Part shown: positions 1-10,105 of the stretch, piece by piece
How the letters are laid out: every line of letters begins with the position of its first letter
Position numbering within the stretch: the stretch's first letter is position 1
NCBI GenBank assembly: GCA_000263395.1
Contig: AJXE01000003.1
Span: forward strand, 186,001-250,000
DNA length: 64,000 bases
Direction: 5' to 3'
Origin: Stutzerimonas stutzeri TS44
Lineage (GTDB): Bacteria; Pseudomonadota; Gammaproteobacteria; Pseudomonadales; Pseudomonadaceae
Program-made: the position numbers and the translations under genes
Notes under the pieces: generated by a model
Databases searched by the model: none
Told to the model about the DNA's origin: nothing
Seen by the model: the letters and a program-made list of their open reading frames with translations, nothing else

Positions 1-36
1 GGCCTGCACGCGCAGTTCCCGCCGCGCTGAGGCGGG

Positions 37-2160
37 TCAGCGCGACTCCCAGCCGATCCGCGCGGGAAACACGGTCGCCTGTGCCGGGGCGATCGCCGGT
101 GACACCAGGAAGCCCTGCAGCACGTCGCAGCCGTTGGCGAGCAGCCAGTCGCGCTGCGCCAGGCTCTCGACGCCTTCGGCGATCACTTCCAGCCCCAGGT
201 TGTGCCCCAGGTCGATGATGGCGTTGACCACCGCCGCATCGCGGGGCGAGTCGAGCATGTTGGTGATGAACAGGCGATCGATCTTCAGCGTGTCGAGCTC
301 GAAATGGCGCAGGTAGGCCAGCGACGAATAGCCGGTGCCGAAATCGTCGATCGCCACGCGCACGCCGAGCTTGCGCAGGCGCCGCAGCTTGTCACAGCTC
401 TGCTCCAGGTCCTGCATCAGCGTGCCTTCGGTGACCTCCAGCTCCAGTTGCGCCGGCAGCAGCTGGTACTCGTCGAGCAGGCGCTGCAGGCTGTCCAGCA
501 GCCCGGCGCGGGCGAACTGCACCGGGCTGACGTTGACGCTGAGGATCAGCCCGTCGCCGAGCGCCTGCGGCCACAGGCGATGCTGGTTGAGCGCCTCGCG
601 CAGCACCCATTCGCCGACCCGTTCGATCAGCCGGGTCTCCTCCAGCAGCGGAATGAACACCCCCGGCTCGACCTGTCCGCTCTGCCCGTTGGGCCAGCGC
701 AGCAACGCCTCGAAACCACGCAAGCGACCGCTGTCGAGCATGATCTGCGGCTGGTAGGCCAGCTCGAACCCGTTGCGCTCGATGGCGCTGCGCAGGTTCT
801 CCTCCATCATCAGGCGGGTGTGCGCCCGGCCGTTCATCTCATCGGAGAAGAAGCGGTACTGCCGGCGTCCGGCGCGCTTGGCCTCGTACATCGCCATGTC
901 CGCCGAGCGCAGCAGCTCATCGACGCTCTGTCCGCTGTCGGGGAAATGCGCGATGCCGATGCTCGCCCCCAGGGTGACCTCGGTACCCTCGACGCGGTGG
1001 CGCACCGAGATCAGCTCGATGAGCTTCTCCGCCACGCGCGCCGCATCCTCCGGATGATCGAGCGAGTCCAGCAGCGCGGTGAATTCGTCGCCGCCCATGC
1101 GCGCGATGATGTCGTAGGGGCGCATGCAGGTTTCCAGCAACCGCGCCACCTTGCACAGAATCTCGTCGCCGGCGTCGTGGCCGAGCGAGTCGTTGATGCG
1201 CTTGAAGCCGTCCAGGTCGATGTAGAGGATCGCCATGCGCTTGCCGTTGCGGTCGACCCGCGCCAGCGCCGACTCCAGCGCCTGGTGGAAACCGCGGCGA
1301 TTGAGCAGCCCGGTCAGCGAATCGGTCACCGCCTGGGTTTCCAGCTGCACGTGCAGGTTGCGCACCACCGACATGTCCAGTGCGATGACCACCATCGAGC
1401 GCTGCTGGCGTGGCAAGGGCGAGCTGGACAGCGCCACCGGCAGCGTCGAGCCATCGCTCTTGTAGAGCTGCGCCTCGTGCAGGCGGTAGGTCGCACCGCG
1501 GCGCCAGTGCTCGTAGAACTCCGACTCGCGCCACACCACGTCCACCTCCGGCGCCGCCAGGTGCGCCAGCAGGGCGGTGCCCTGCAGGTCCTCCACGCGG
1601 GCATGCAGCATTTCGGCAATGGCCGGATTGGCGAATGTGACACAGCCGTCCTCGCCCACCACCAGGATGCCCTCGGCGGCGTTGCTCAGCACCGAGGCGT
1701 TGAACGCCCGGGCGCTGTCGAGCTGCTGGGACAGCAGCTGCAGGTCGCGGCGATTGTGCTCGTGCGCCAGCAGCGTGTTGATCTTGTGCTTGAGCACCTG
1801 CGGGTCGAACGGCTTGAGGATGAAATCCACCGCGCCGCTGGCGTAGCCGCGCAGCACCGACTCGCGGGTGTGCGCGATCGCCGAGACGAAGATGATCGGC
1901 GTGTAGCGCGTATGCGGGCTGCCGCGCATCAGCCGGGCGACCTCGAAGCCGTCCATGCCGGGCATCTGCACGTCCAGCAGCACCAGTTCGACGTCCAGTT
2001 CGAGCAGCGCCTTGAGCGCCGCCTCGCCGGAATTGACGCTGTGCACCTGCCAGTCGCCGTCGCCGAGCAGGGCCTCCATCGCGACCAGGTTGGCCTCGCG
2101 ATCATCCACCACCAGCAGCGTCCGGCTGCGCGGCTGCGTCCTAAGCTGCGCTCGTCCCAT
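37..2160 (-). CDS. Response regulator with REC-PAS-GGDEF-EAL domains (cyclic di-GMP turnover)
   Basis: The protein has 707 aa from the ATG at 2160, which lies just before the REC domain; an in-frame upstream start at 2232 would add a 24-residue tail of no recognisable content. Domains in order: receiver (about 10-130, phosphoacceptor Asp63 in LLDVQMPG, Lys in LKPFD), PAS (about 150-270), GGDEF (about 275-440) with an intact GGDEF active site at 356-360 and an RPYD inhibitory I-site exactly five residues upstream, and EAL (about 455-700) with EALLRW and DDFGTGYSSL. Both catalytic domains look complete, so it may make and degrade c-di-GMP, switched by phosphorylation. It follows the hybrid kinase gene on the same strand by about 100 bp, so that kinase is the likely phosphodonor (inference). 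No transmembrane segment; cytoplasmic. Confidence 0.9.
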   Translation of the reverse strand: MGRAQLRTQPRSRTLLVVDDREANLVAMEALLGDGDWQVHSVNSGEAALKALLELDVELVLLDVQMPGMDGFEVARLMRGSPHTRYTPIIFVSAIAHTRESVLRGYASGAVDFILKPFDPQVLKHKINTLLAHEHNRRDLQLLSQQLDSARAFNASVLSNAAEGILVVGEDGCVTFANPAIAEMLHARVEDLQGTALLAHLAAPEVDVVWRESEFYEHWRRGATYRLHEAQLYKSDGSTLPVALSSSPLPRQQRSMVVIALDMSVVRNLHVQLETQAVTDSLTGLLNRRGFHQALESALARVDRNGKRMAILYIDLDGFKRINDSLGHDAGDEILCKVARLLETCMRPYDIIARMGGDEFTALLDSLDHPEDAARVAEKLIELISVRHRVEGTEVTLGASIGIAHFPDSGQSVDELLRSADMAMYEAKRAGRRQYRFFSDEMNGRAHTRLMMEENLRSAIERNGFELAYQPQIMLDSGRLRGFEALLRWPNGQSGQVEPGVFIPLLEETRLIERVGEWVLREALNQHRLWPQALGDGLILSVNVSPVQFARAGLLDSLQRLLDEYQLLPAQLELEVTEGTLMQDLEQSCDKLRRLRKLGVRVAIDDFGTGYSSLAYLRHFELDTLKIDRLFITNMLDSPRDAAVVNAIIDLGHNLGLEVIAEGVESLAQRDWLLANGCDVLQGFLVSPAIAPAQATVFPARIGWESR

Positions 2161-2257
2161 CGCGGTCCTCCCGCATTGCTGCGCGCGCACAAGCGCGTTC
2201 ACCCGTGGCGGCACAGTACCTGTTTGCGGCAAATCCAGCGTCTACTCCCACCGCCTG

Positions 2258-5200
2258 CTACTCCTCTTCCGCCTTGCCCTGCTCCGCCGGCAGGCCCAGC
2301 CAATGCTGCAACAGAGTCGCCAACGCGGCGCGCTGCACGGGCTTGACCAGCACATCATCGGCCCCGAGGGCCAGGCAGCGCTGGCGCTGCTCCTCGCTGG
2401 CATCGTCGACCAGGGTGATGATCGGCACCAGACAGCCGTGCTCGCCCTTGAGCGCGGCGGGCAACATTACACCTTCCGCATCCGCTTGGCTCATGTCCAG
2501 CAGCACCAGATCGAAGGCACCCTCGGCAAACCGCATCAGCGCCGTCTCGGCACTGGTCACCGGCTCGACCTGCACGCCCAGCCGGTCGAGATCGGCGCTC
2601 AGCGCATAGATCAGCCGCACATCGTCGCCGACCAGCAGCACCTGGCTGCCCAGCTCCGGCCGCGATACCGGGGGCATCGCCTCGGGCGCGCCCGCCGTGG
2701 TGGCCTGGCGCACCAGCTCGCCGATGCGCTCGGGGCTGTCGGATTTCGCCAGCAGCAGCGCCGAATAGCGCCGCAGGCGCTGCTGCTGCGCATCGTCCAG
2801 CGGCACCCGGCTGCTCACCAGGATCAGCATGCCTTGCAGCGGCCGCAGGCGTTCCAGCGCCTCGAGCAGTTCCAGGCCGTTGTCATCGGCCAGGTCGAAG
2901 TCGATGGCCAGCGCGCTGAATGCCTGCTCGGCGAATGCCAGGTGCGCCGTCTCGCTGCGCCCGGTGGCCGTCACGCTGTAGCCGAGCGCCTCGAAACACT
3001 CGCGAATCTCGCGCCGGCGCTGCGGATCGCCCTCGACCAATAGCAGGCGCAGCGGATTGTGGCCCTGGCGGCGCAGCTCGATGAACAGCTGTTCGAGCGC
3101 CAGTCGATCGACCGGCCGGGTCAGGTAGCGCGCGCTATCGTCGTGCCAGTCGTCTGGCGGCGGCCCGCTGGCAATGAGCGCGACCGGCAACGTCTGCTGG
3201 CGCGCGTCGGCGCGCAGCTCGTGATAGACCTGCCAGCCACTGACGTCGGGCAGCTGGATGTCGAGAATCACCGCCGCGAAGCGCCGTTCGCGCAGCGCCG
3301 CCAGCGCTTCGTTGCCGGTGGCGCAACGCGTGCTGATGAAGCCGTGGCCCTGACCGACCTCATCGAGCAGCGCGGCGAAGGCACCATCGCCCGCGACGAT
3401 CAACAGGTCCGGCTCGTCGCCGCGCGCGCCGGGCAGCGCCGCCCGCTGCTCCGGCAGCGGCAGCTCGACGATGAAGCGCGAGCCCTGCCCCGGTTCGCTC
3501 AGCAACTCGATCCGCCCACCCAGCACGGCCACCAGCTGCTGAGTGATCGCCAGCCCCAGGCCGGTGCCACCGTAATGCCGGCTGATCGAACCATCGATCT
3601 GCTGGAAGGCCTGGAAGATCCGCTCGTGCTGGTCCCGGGCGATGCCGATGCCGGTGTCGTGCACCTCGATCTGCAACACCTCACCGCCGCCCGCCTGCGC
3701 GAGGCAACGTGCCAGCACCCGCACCTCGCCATGCTCGGTGAACTTCAGCGCATTGGTCAGCAGGTTGTGCAGGATCTGCCGCAGGCGCAGGCGGTCGCTG
3801 TCCAGCCGCGCGGGGACGTTCGGCGCAACGTCCAGCGTGAGCCTCAGGCCCTTGTGCTGCGCCATCGATGCCAGCGCGGCCTCGATCTCGGCCAGCAGCT
3901 CGCGCAGGTCCAGCGGCTCGAGCTTGAGCTGCAGATGCCCGGCCTCGATCTTGGCCAGGTCCAGCACATCGTTGATCAGTTGCAGCAGATCGTGGCCGGC
4001 GCGGTAGATGATGTCGGCATGCCGTATCTGCTTGTCGGTGAGGTTGCCGCCACCATTCTGCCGCAACTGGTCGCTGAGGATCAGGATGCTGTTGAGCGGC
4101 GTGCGCAGCTCATGGGACATGTTGGCGAGAAATTCCGACTTGTAGCGATTGGCGACCACCAGCTGGTCGGCCTGGTCACGCAGGCGGCGCTCGGCCGCCT
4201 TGCGATGACTGATGTCGATGATCACCGCCTGCACCAGCTGCTCGTCGCCGCTGCGCAGCGGCGACAGGCCGATCTCTACCGGTACCTGGCTGCCGTCGCG
4301 ATGGCAGCCGAACAGCTCGCGGTTGGCGCCCATCCGCCGCGGTTCGGGATGCGCCGCGTACTCCTGGCGAACGCCGCGGTGGGCCTCGCGCGCCGCTTCC
4401 GGCAGCAGCAGCTCGACCGGCTGGCCGAGCAACTCCTCGCGCGCGTAGCCGAACAGCAGCTCGGTCTGGCGATTGACCATGACGATGCGCCCTTCGCTGT
4501 CGACCAGCACGAAGGCGTTGGGCGAGGCCTCGACCACGTTGCGAAAGCGCTCCTCGTCGCGCTTGCGCGCCTGCAGGTCGAGCAGGTTGAGCACGTAGTA
4601 GCGGGCTTCGTCGTGGTTGAAGCTGGTCAGGCTGAGCGCGACCGGCACCGGCGTGGCATCCTCGCGCAGCGCCTGGGTTTCCTGCTGGTTGAGCCCGCCG
4701 CGCTGAGCCAGCGAATCGCCGCCGAGCAGGAACGGCAGGTAGCGGCTGACCCGCTCGCCGGCCAACAGCCCGGCGTTGGAGCCGAGCAGGCTGGCGGCGC
4801 TCTGGTTGGCCAGCTCGATGCGCCCGGCGGCATTGCACAGCAGGGTGGCCACCGGCAGTTGTTCGATGAGCTGGCGAAAGCGCGCCTCGCGCTCCTGTGA
4901 CTGCAGACCCAGCCGCTGGCTGGCCCGCAGCGTGCGTTCGCGCAGGGAGAGATAGCCGCCGATCAGCAGCGAGAACAGTGCGGCGGCGAGCAGCGGCGAA
5001 ACCAGGTCGAACGTACGGTTGCCGTGGCGCAGCACAGCTTCGTATTCGGGCGTGCTCGCCACCTTCAACTGCCAGCTGCGGCCGTACATGTAGATGTTGC
5101 GCGTGCGCTGGAAGCCAGCCTTCTCATTGGCCGGTCGGCGCCCGGCGAGCAGCGGCACGTCCGGCGCGGCGGCGTCGCGCAGCTGCAGTTGCAGCGAGCT

Positions 5201-5950
5201 GCTGCGCGAGCCGAGGATACCTTCCATCAGGTCGGTCAGCCGGAAGGCACCATGCAGCGTGCCGAGAAAGGCGCGGCGGCGCTCCTCCTCGGTGGTGATC
5301 GGCGCGTTGGCGCGGTACAGCGGCAGGTAGAGCAGCACGCCGACCTGGATGTTCTGCTCGGTCTCCTGCTTGAGGCGCAACGGCCCGGTGAGAACCGGAT
5401 TGCCGCTGTCGCGTGCCGCCGAGGCGGCCGCGCGGCGGGTCGCCTCGCTGAACAGGTCGAAGCCCAGCACCCGACGGTTGCGCCAGTCGGTGGGGTGGAT
5501 GTAGTCGACCACTAGGTATTCGTCGCGCTCGCCGGGCGGGTACATGCGAAAGCGCTCGCGCCCGGACTGGCGGATCGCCTGCAGTTGCGCTTCGATCGTC
5601 TGCCGCGTGGCATAGCGCGCTAAAGCCACGGCCTGGATGCCGGGGTAGAAATCCTGCAGCTGCAGCTGATCGGACGCGCGCATCCACTCGTCGAGGGAAA
5701 CCGCGTCGCTGCCGGCGACCAGTCCGGCGACGCCACGCAGCACCATTTCATAGGCGCGCATGCGCTCGCGCAGCGTGTGCTCGATATCATCGACGGCAAA
5801 GCTGAAGCGCTGCTCCTGCTCGATGCGGTTGCGCGTTTCCTGAGCATGCCATTGCCAGCCGATCCATCCACCGAGCCCCGCCATCAGCGCCAGCGTGACG
5901 AACAATGGCAGCCAAGGCTTGCGGGAATGGAGAGCGGGACGATCATCCAT
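2258..5950 (-). CDS. CHASE-domain hybrid sensor histidine kinase with two PAS and three receiver domains
   Basis: This 1230-aa inner-membrane kinase has TM1 at about 12-33, a periplasmic CHASE sensor at about 75-290, TM2 at about 314-335, two PAS domains (about 350-460 and 470-585), HisKA with His613 in SHELRTPLNS, an ATPase domain (N box near 730, G1 DTGIGI at 765-770, G2 GGTGLGL at 794-800) and three tandem REC domains. REC1 has Asp897 but only one acidic-pocket residue and Arg in place of the usual Lys (TRP). REC2 is also degenerate, with candidate acceptors Asp1017/Asp1019 in DFDLADD. REC3 keeps GDD, Asp1152 and VKP and looks most likely to work. There is no Hpt domain. The downstream same-strand REC-GGDEF-EAL gene is the probable output. 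The CHASE ligand cannot be read from sequence. Confidence 0.9.
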   Translation of the reverse strand: MDDRPALHSRKPWLPLFVTLALMAGLGGWIGWQWHAQETRNRIEQEQRFSFAVDDIEHTLRERMRAYEMVLRGVAGLVAGSDAVSLDEWMRASDQLQLQDFYPGIQAVALARYATRQTIEAQLQAIRQSGRERFRMYPPGERDEYLVVDYIHPTDWRNRRVLGFDLFSEATRRAAASAARDSGNPVLTGPLRLKQETEQNIQVGVLLYLPLYRANAPITTEEERRRAFLGTLHGAFRLTDLMEGILGSRSSSLQLQLRDAAAPDVPLLAGRRPANEKAGFQRTRNIYMYGRSWQLKVASTPEYEAVLRHGNRTFDLVSPLLAAALFSLLIGGYLSLRERTLRASQRLGLQSQEREARFRQLIEQLPVATLLCNAAGRIELANQSAASLLGSNAGLLAGERVSRYLPFLLGGDSLAQRGGLNQQETQALREDATPVPVALSLTSFNHDEARYYVLNLLDLQARKRDEERFRNVVEASPNAFVLVDSEGRIVMVNRQTELLFGYAREELLGQPVELLLPEAAREAHRGVRQEYAAHPEPRRMGANRELFGCHRDGSQVPVEIGLSPLRSGDEQLVQAVIIDISHRKAAERRLRDQADQLVVANRYKSEFLANMSHELRTPLNSILILSDQLRQNGGGNLTDKQIRHADIIYRAGHDLLQLINDVLDLAKIEAGHLQLKLEPLDLRELLAEIEAALASMAQHKGLRLTLDVAPNVPARLDSDRLRLRQILHNLLTNALKFTEHGEVRVLARCLAQAGGGEVLQIEVHDTGIGIARDQHERIFQAFQQIDGSISRHYGGTGLGLAITQQLVAVLGGRIELLSEPGQGSRFIVELPLPEQRAALPGARGDEPDLLIVAGDGAFAALLDEVGQGHGFISTRCATGNEALAALRERRFAAVILDIQLPDVSGWQVYHELRADARQQTLPVALIASGPPPDDWHDDSARYLTRPVDRLALEQLFIELRRQGHNPLRLLLVEGDPQRRREIRECFEALGYSVTATGRSETAHLAFAEQAFSALAIDFDLADDNGLELLEALERLRPLQGMLILVSSRVPLDDAQQQRLRRYSALLLAKSDSPERIGELVRQATTAGAPEAMPPVSRPELGSQVLLVGDDVRLIYALSADLDRLGVQVEPVTSAETALMRFAEGAFDLVLLDMSQADAEGVMLPAALKGEHGCLVPIITLVDDASEEQRQRCLALGADDVLVKPVQRAALATLLQHWLGLPAEQGKAEEE

Positions 5951-6066
5951 TCGACCTCCTCTGCGCCATTACTGGCGTGCTTCAAGAGCTTGAGAGTCAC
6001 GCAACGGACAGAGGTTCCGTGCGACGAATGGAGGGTCGGATTTCATGACGCCGATTTTCCGGCAGC

Positions 6067-6089
6067 GGCGGAGCCATTGCGGCTCCGCC
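6067..6089 (-). terminator. Hairpin downstream of the OmpA-family lipoprotein gene
   Basis: GGCGGAGCC pairs with GGCTCCGCC across a 5-nt loop, 15 bp beyond the stop of the lipoprotein gene. No clear U-run follows on the minus strand, so it may stabilise the transcript end rather than act as a full intrinsic terminator. Confidence 0.35.
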
Positions 6090-6103
6090 GGGTATCGCAG
6101 GTG

Positions 6104-6757
6104 TTACAGCGGCCGCAGGTTGATCTCGACGCGGCGGTTCTGCGCGCGGCCGGCGGCCGTATCGTTGCTGGCGATCGGCTGGCTCGGGCCGACGCCCGAG
6201 GCGGAGATGCGCGAGGACGGCACACCGTTGCTGATCAGGTAGGACGCCACGCTCTGCGCGCGACGGTTGGACAGGTCCTGGTTCAGTTGCAGCGAGCCGG
6301 TGCTGTCGGTGTGACCGACGATGTCCACACCGTTCTTGTCGAACTCCTTGAACACCTGTACCAGCGAATTCAGGGTCGGGTAGAAGTTGCTGGAGATGTC
6401 CGCCGAGCTGCTGGCGAAGGTGATGTTGCCCGGCATGATCAGGGTCAGGTTGTCGCCCTCGCGCTGCACCTGCACGCCGGTGCCCTGCAGCGTCTGGCGC
6501 AGCTTGGCTTCCTGGGTGTCGACGTAGTAGCCGTAGCCGCCACCGGCCGCGCCACCGACTGCCGCGCCGATCAGCGCGCCCTTGGTGCGGTCCTTCTTGC
6601 TGGAAGTCGCCGCACCGATCACCGCGCCGCTGACCGCCCCGATACCGCCATAGATGCCCGCCTTGCCGGCCTCGCGCTCACCGGTATAAGGATTGGTGGT
6701 GCAACCGACCAGGAGGGCGACCGCCGCTGCGGCGGCAGTCAAATTCAGCTTTTTCAT
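6104..6757 (-). CDS. OmpA-family lipoprotein, YiaD-like
   Basis: The 217-aa protein starts at the ATG at 6757, giving a signal peptide MKKLNLTAAAAAVALLVGC with lipobox LVGC; an upstream in-frame start would bury it. The mature N-terminus carries a glycine-zipper stretch (about 35-75, repeated G-G/A-x-x-G with GALIGAAVGGAAGGG). The C-terminal half is an OmpA-like peptidoglycan-binding domain (about 105-215) with VDIVGHTDSTGS and the NRRVEI ending. Expected location is the outer membrane, anchored by lipid and bound to peptidoglycan. It is apparently monocistronic. Confidence 0.9.
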   Translation of the reverse strand: MKKLNLTAAAAAVALLVGCTTNPYTGEREAGKAGIYGGIGAVSGAVIGAATSSKKDRTKGALIGAAVGGAAGGGYGYYVDTQEAKLRQTLQGTGVQVQREGDNLTLIMPGNITFASSSADISSNFYPTLNSLVQVFKEFDKNGVDIVGHTDSTGSLQLNQDLSNRRAQSVASYLISNGVPSSRISASGVGPSQPIASNDTAAGRAQNRRVEINLRPL

Positions 6758-6895
6758 ATGGACTTCCTTTGTTTCGTCAGTGACCAGGGCGCGCAACATG
6801 CCGGCGCTCCCCGAACGCAGCGCTAATGTAACACCGGCCAGCACCGCAGGACTGCAACCGAGGCGGCAGAACCACGCGGCACCGGCCGTACCGAT

Positions 6896-8242
6896 TCACG
6901 CCTGCTGCAGCGCGCGACCCTGGGCCAGATAGGCGGCGAACTCCGCGTCCGGCACCATGCTGCCGCCGGTTCCCCAGACCAGATGCGTGGCGCGCGCCAG
7001 GCGCGCCGGATCGACGCCGATCCGCTGCAGGTAGTCGGGCGCACGCAGCACGCGCTGCAGGCCCGGCATTCCTGCCAGCGCCGAAGGCTCCAGGCGCGCC
7101 TGCTCCAGCTCCCAGGCGCGGACCAGCAGGCGCGCGAGCGTTTCGTCCGTGACCGTGTAGTAGCCGTCGATCAGCCGCTGCATGGCCCGACCGACGAAAC
7201 CGGACGGCCGCCCGACCGCCAGGCCATCCGCCGCGGTGACGTTGTCGATGCCGAATTCCTGCACGCTGACCGCATCGTGCAGCCCGCTGTAGACGCCCAG
7301 CAGCATGCATGGCGAGTGGGTCGGCTCGGCGAACAGGCAGTGCACCGCATCGCCGAAGGCCAGCTTGAGGCCGAAGGCGACCCCGCCGGGACCGCCGCCG
7401 ACGCCACAGGGCAGGTAGACGAACAGCGGGTGCTCGGCATCGACGACGATGCCGGCCTGTTCGAACTGCCGCACCAGGCGCTCGGCAGCGACCGCGTAAC
7501 CGAGAAACAGCTGCGGCGAGTTCTCGTCGTCGACGAAATAGCAGCTCGGATCGCTCGCTGCCTGTTCGCGCCCCTGGGTCACCGCGACGCTGTAGTCGGA
7601 GGCGTATTCGACCACCGTCACGCCACTGGCCCGCAGCAGATCCTTCTTCCATTGCCGCGCATCGGCGGACATGTGCACGCTCGCCTGGAAACCGAGCCGG
7701 GCGCTCATGATGCCGATCGACAGGCCGAGGTTGCCGGTGGAACCCACCGCGATGCGGTAACGACCGAAGAACGCCCGGGCGGCATCGCTGTCCAGCACGG
7801 TGTAATCGTCGCCGGGACGGATCAGGCCAGCCTGCAGCGCGAGGTCCTCGGCGTGCTTGAGCACTTCATGGATACCGCCGCGCGCCTTGATCGAGCCGGA
7901 GATCGGCAGCTGGTTGTCCGCCTTCAGCCACAGCGCGCCGCCGTCGGCCACACCGACCTCGTCCAGCAGCTCGCGCCCCAGCGTCGGCAACGGCAGCAGC
8001 GGCGATTCGATGATGCCGCCGGCCGCTGCGGTCTCCGGGAAGACCTTGGCCAGATAGGGCGCGAAGCGCTGCAGGCGGGCGCTGGCCGCGGCGACGTCGG
8101 CCGCCGTCAGGCCGACATCGGCCAACGCCGTCGCGGTCGGCGCGATGGCCGGGTTGAACCAGGCGGTTTCGCGCAGAGCCAGCAGCTCCCTGAGCAGCGG
8201 ATGGCTGGCGCACCAGGCCTCGAGTGTCTTGCCGTGAATCAT
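6896..8242 (-). CDS. dsdA: D-serine ammonia-lyase (D-serine dehydratase)
   Basis: The 448-aa protein has the length and motifs of DsdA, the PLP enzyme converting D-serine to pyruvate and ammonia. The Schiff-base lysine is Lys119 in SGSIKARGG, and two phosphate/cofactor glycine loops are visible (GSTGNLGLS near 170 and [10 protein letters not shown] near 280). No dsdC regulator or D-serine permease gene is adjacent, so its regulation is not apparent; the upstream gap (8243-8320) holds a short inverted repeat GACTG/CAGTC near 8270-8281 that could be an operator (inference). Cytoplasmic. Confidence 0.95.
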   Translation of the reverse strand: MIHGKTLEAWCASHPLLRELLALRETAWFNPAIAPTATALADVGLTAADVAAASARLQRFAPYLAKVFPETAAAGGIIESPLLPLPTLGRELLDEVGVADGGALWLKADNQLPISGSIKARGGIHEVLKHAEDLALQAGLIRPGDDYTVLDSDAARAFFGRYRIAVGSTGNLGLSIGIMSARLGFQASVHMSADARQWKKDLLRASGVTVVEYASDYSVAVTQGREQAASDPSCYFVDDENSPQLFLGYAVAAERLVRQFEQAGIVVDAEHPLFVYLPCGVGGGPGGVAFGLKLAFGDAVHCLFAEPTHSPCMLLGVYSGLHDAVSVQEFGIDNVTAADGLAVGRPSGFVGRAMQRLIDGYYTVTDETLARLLVRAWELEQARLEPSALAGMPGLQRVLRAPDYLQRIGVDPARLARATHLVWGTGGSMVPDAEFAAYLAQGRALQQA

Positions 8243-8320
8243 CGATGGGGCTCCTGTCGACTGTTTGTTGACTGTGCAGTCTCTTTTAACAGGCGACGCC
8301 CACCGGTGTCAGCCGCAACG

Positions 8321-10003
8321 TCAAAGTGCGGAGATCGCCGCGTGCCCCTCCGCCAGCCAGCGGGCGATATCCAGGCGGATGCGCTTCTTGTCCAGCTTGC
8401 CGACGCTGGTCTTGGGAATCTCATCGACCAGCGCGATCTGCTGCGGCACCGCCCACCGGTTGATATGCCCCTGCGCCACCGCGGGTTCGAGGAATGCCCT
8501 CAGCGCCTGAGCGGTCAGCGTCTGTCCGTCGTGCAGCACCAACAGGGCGAACGGCCGCTCGCCCCAGCGCTCGTCCGGCACGCCCACCACCGCCACCTCG
8601 CGGACCGCCGCGTGCTGGCTGATCAGCCCTTCGAGCGCCAGCGAGGAAATCCACTCACCGCCGGTCTTGATCACGTCCTTGAGGCGGTCGCGGATATCGA
8701 TGTTGCCCATCGCGTCGATCACCGCCACATCGCCGGTGTGCAGCCAGCCGCCCGCCCAGAGCTCCTCGCTCTTGTCCGGCTCGTTGAAATAGCCCTGGGT
8801 CAGCCAAGGCGCGCGCAGCACCAGCTCGCCCTGCGCTTCGCCGTCGGCGGGCAGGAAACGGCCATCCTGCGTCTGGATCGCGGCATCCACCAGCACCACC
8901 GGCACGCCGGCCTTGAGCTGATAGGCGATGCGGGTCTCGTCATCGGCGCCGAGCAGCTCGTCGTTAATGTGCGCGCCGGAGATCAGCGGACAGGTCTCCG
9001 ACATGCCGTAGGCGGCGATCAGCCGCATCCCACGCGCCTGGGCCGCGTCGTAGAGCCCACGCGTCAGCGCACTGCCGCCGATGGTGATCTTCCAGCCGGC
9101 AAAGTCCACGCCCTGCGCGGCCTTGGCGTTGAGCAGCATCTGCACGATGGTCGGCACGCAGTGGGAGAAGGTCACCCGCTCGCGGCGCCACAGCTCGATG
9201 AGCAAATCCGGGTCGTAGCGCCCGGGATAGACCTGCTTGAGCCCGAGCATGGTGGCGACGTACGGCAAGCCCCAGGCGTGCACGTGGAACATCGGCGTGA
9301 TCGGCATGTACACGTCGCCGGCGCCCATCAGCTGCGGATTCTCGCGACAGCCAACGGTCACCGCCGCCGCCAGCGTATGCAGCACCAGCTGGCGATGGGT
9401 GAAGTACACGCCCTTCGGATTACCGGTGGTGCCGGTGGTGTAGAAGGTGGTGGCGACCGAATCCTCGTCGAAGTCGGGGAAGTCGTAATGCGGCTCGGCG
9501 GCCGCCAGCAGGCTTTCGTATTCGCCCACGCAGCCCGGCAGATCGGTCGTGACGGCCTCGCCGTCGGTTAGCAGCAGGGTCTTCTCGACCGTCGCCAACT
9601 GCCCGGCGATGGCCTGGTAGAGCGGCACGAACTCGCTGTTGACCAGCACGAAGCGGTCCTCGGCGTGGTTCATGGTGTAGAGGATCTGCTCGGGTGACAG
9701 GCGCACGTTGATGGTGTGCACCACCGCGCCGATCATCGGAATGGCGAACATGCATTCGAGGTAGCGATGGCTGTCCCAGTCCATCACCGCCACCGTATCG
9801 TCCGCCTTGACCCCGGCCGCGGTCAACACGTTGGCCAGCCGCGCGATGCGCTGGTTGAGCGTGCGGTAGTCGAAACGCAGCCGGTCACGGTAGACGATCT
9901 CGCGGCTGCGCTCGTAACGCAGCCCCGACAACAGCAGGCGCTTGATCAGCAGGGGGTACGGATAGGCATCGGCGGCGGGCTTGATCACGCGGGTCTGCAG
10001 CAT
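8321..10003 (-). CDS. Fatty-acid--CoA ligase, AMP-binding family (medium/long chain type)
   Basis: The 560-aa enzyme belongs to the ANL adenylate-forming superfamily. The ATP P-loop TTGTTGNPKG is at 189-198, the hinge region GWLHTGDVAVID is near 430, and the catalytic lysine is Lys536 in SVGKLDKK, so both half-reactions should work. The sequence type is that of the soluble AlkK/DmdB-like acyl-CoA synthetases common in Pseudomonas, not of FadD. Substrate chain length cannot be read from sequence; branched or DMSP-type acids are alternatives. It stands downstream of a LysE-type exporter gene on the same strand but with a 102-bp gap, and no beta-oxidation genes adjoin. Confidence 0.85.
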   Translation of the reverse strand: MLQTRVIKPAADAYPYPLLIKRLLLSGLRYERSREIVYRDRLRFDYRTLNQRIARLANVLTAAGVKADDTVAVMDWDSHRYLECMFAIPMIGAVVHTINVRLSPEQILYTMNHAEDRFVLVNSEFVPLYQAIAGQLATVEKTLLLTDGEAVTTDLPGCVGEYESLLAAAEPHYDFPDFDEDSVATTFYTTGTTGNPKGVYFTHRQLVLHTLAAAVTVGCRENPQLMGAGDVYMPITPMFHVHAWGLPYVATMLGLKQVYPGRYDPDLLIELWRRERVTFSHCVPTIVQMLLNAKAAQGVDFAGWKITIGGSALTRGLYDAAQARGMRLIAAYGMSETCPLISGAHINDELLGADDETRIAYQLKAGVPVVLVDAAIQTQDGRFLPADGEAQGELVLRAPWLTQGYFNEPDKSEELWAGGWLHTGDVAVIDAMGNIDIRDRLKDVIKTGGEWISSLALEGLISQHAAVREVAVVGVPDERWGERPFALLVLHDGQTLTAQALRAFLEPAVAQGHINRWAVPQQIALVDEIPKTSVGKLDKKRIRLDIARWLAEGHAAISAL

Positions 10004-10105
10004 GAGGGCATCCTTTTTCTTGGAGTTGTAGTTGCACTCTAGAGCGTCGCAAGCACTGTCAAATCAGTCCAAAGGAGGATTTTTCCGTCGTGCCGCACTG
10101 GCGCT

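Noticed and set aside
202-2346. Long open frame on the plus strand opposite the REC-PAS-GGDEF-EAL gene
   Set aside because: It is antisense to a gene with intact family motifs; long frames on both strands are expected in GC-rich coding DNA. Its residue mix (Gln/His/Arg/Ala-rich) is typical of such shadows.
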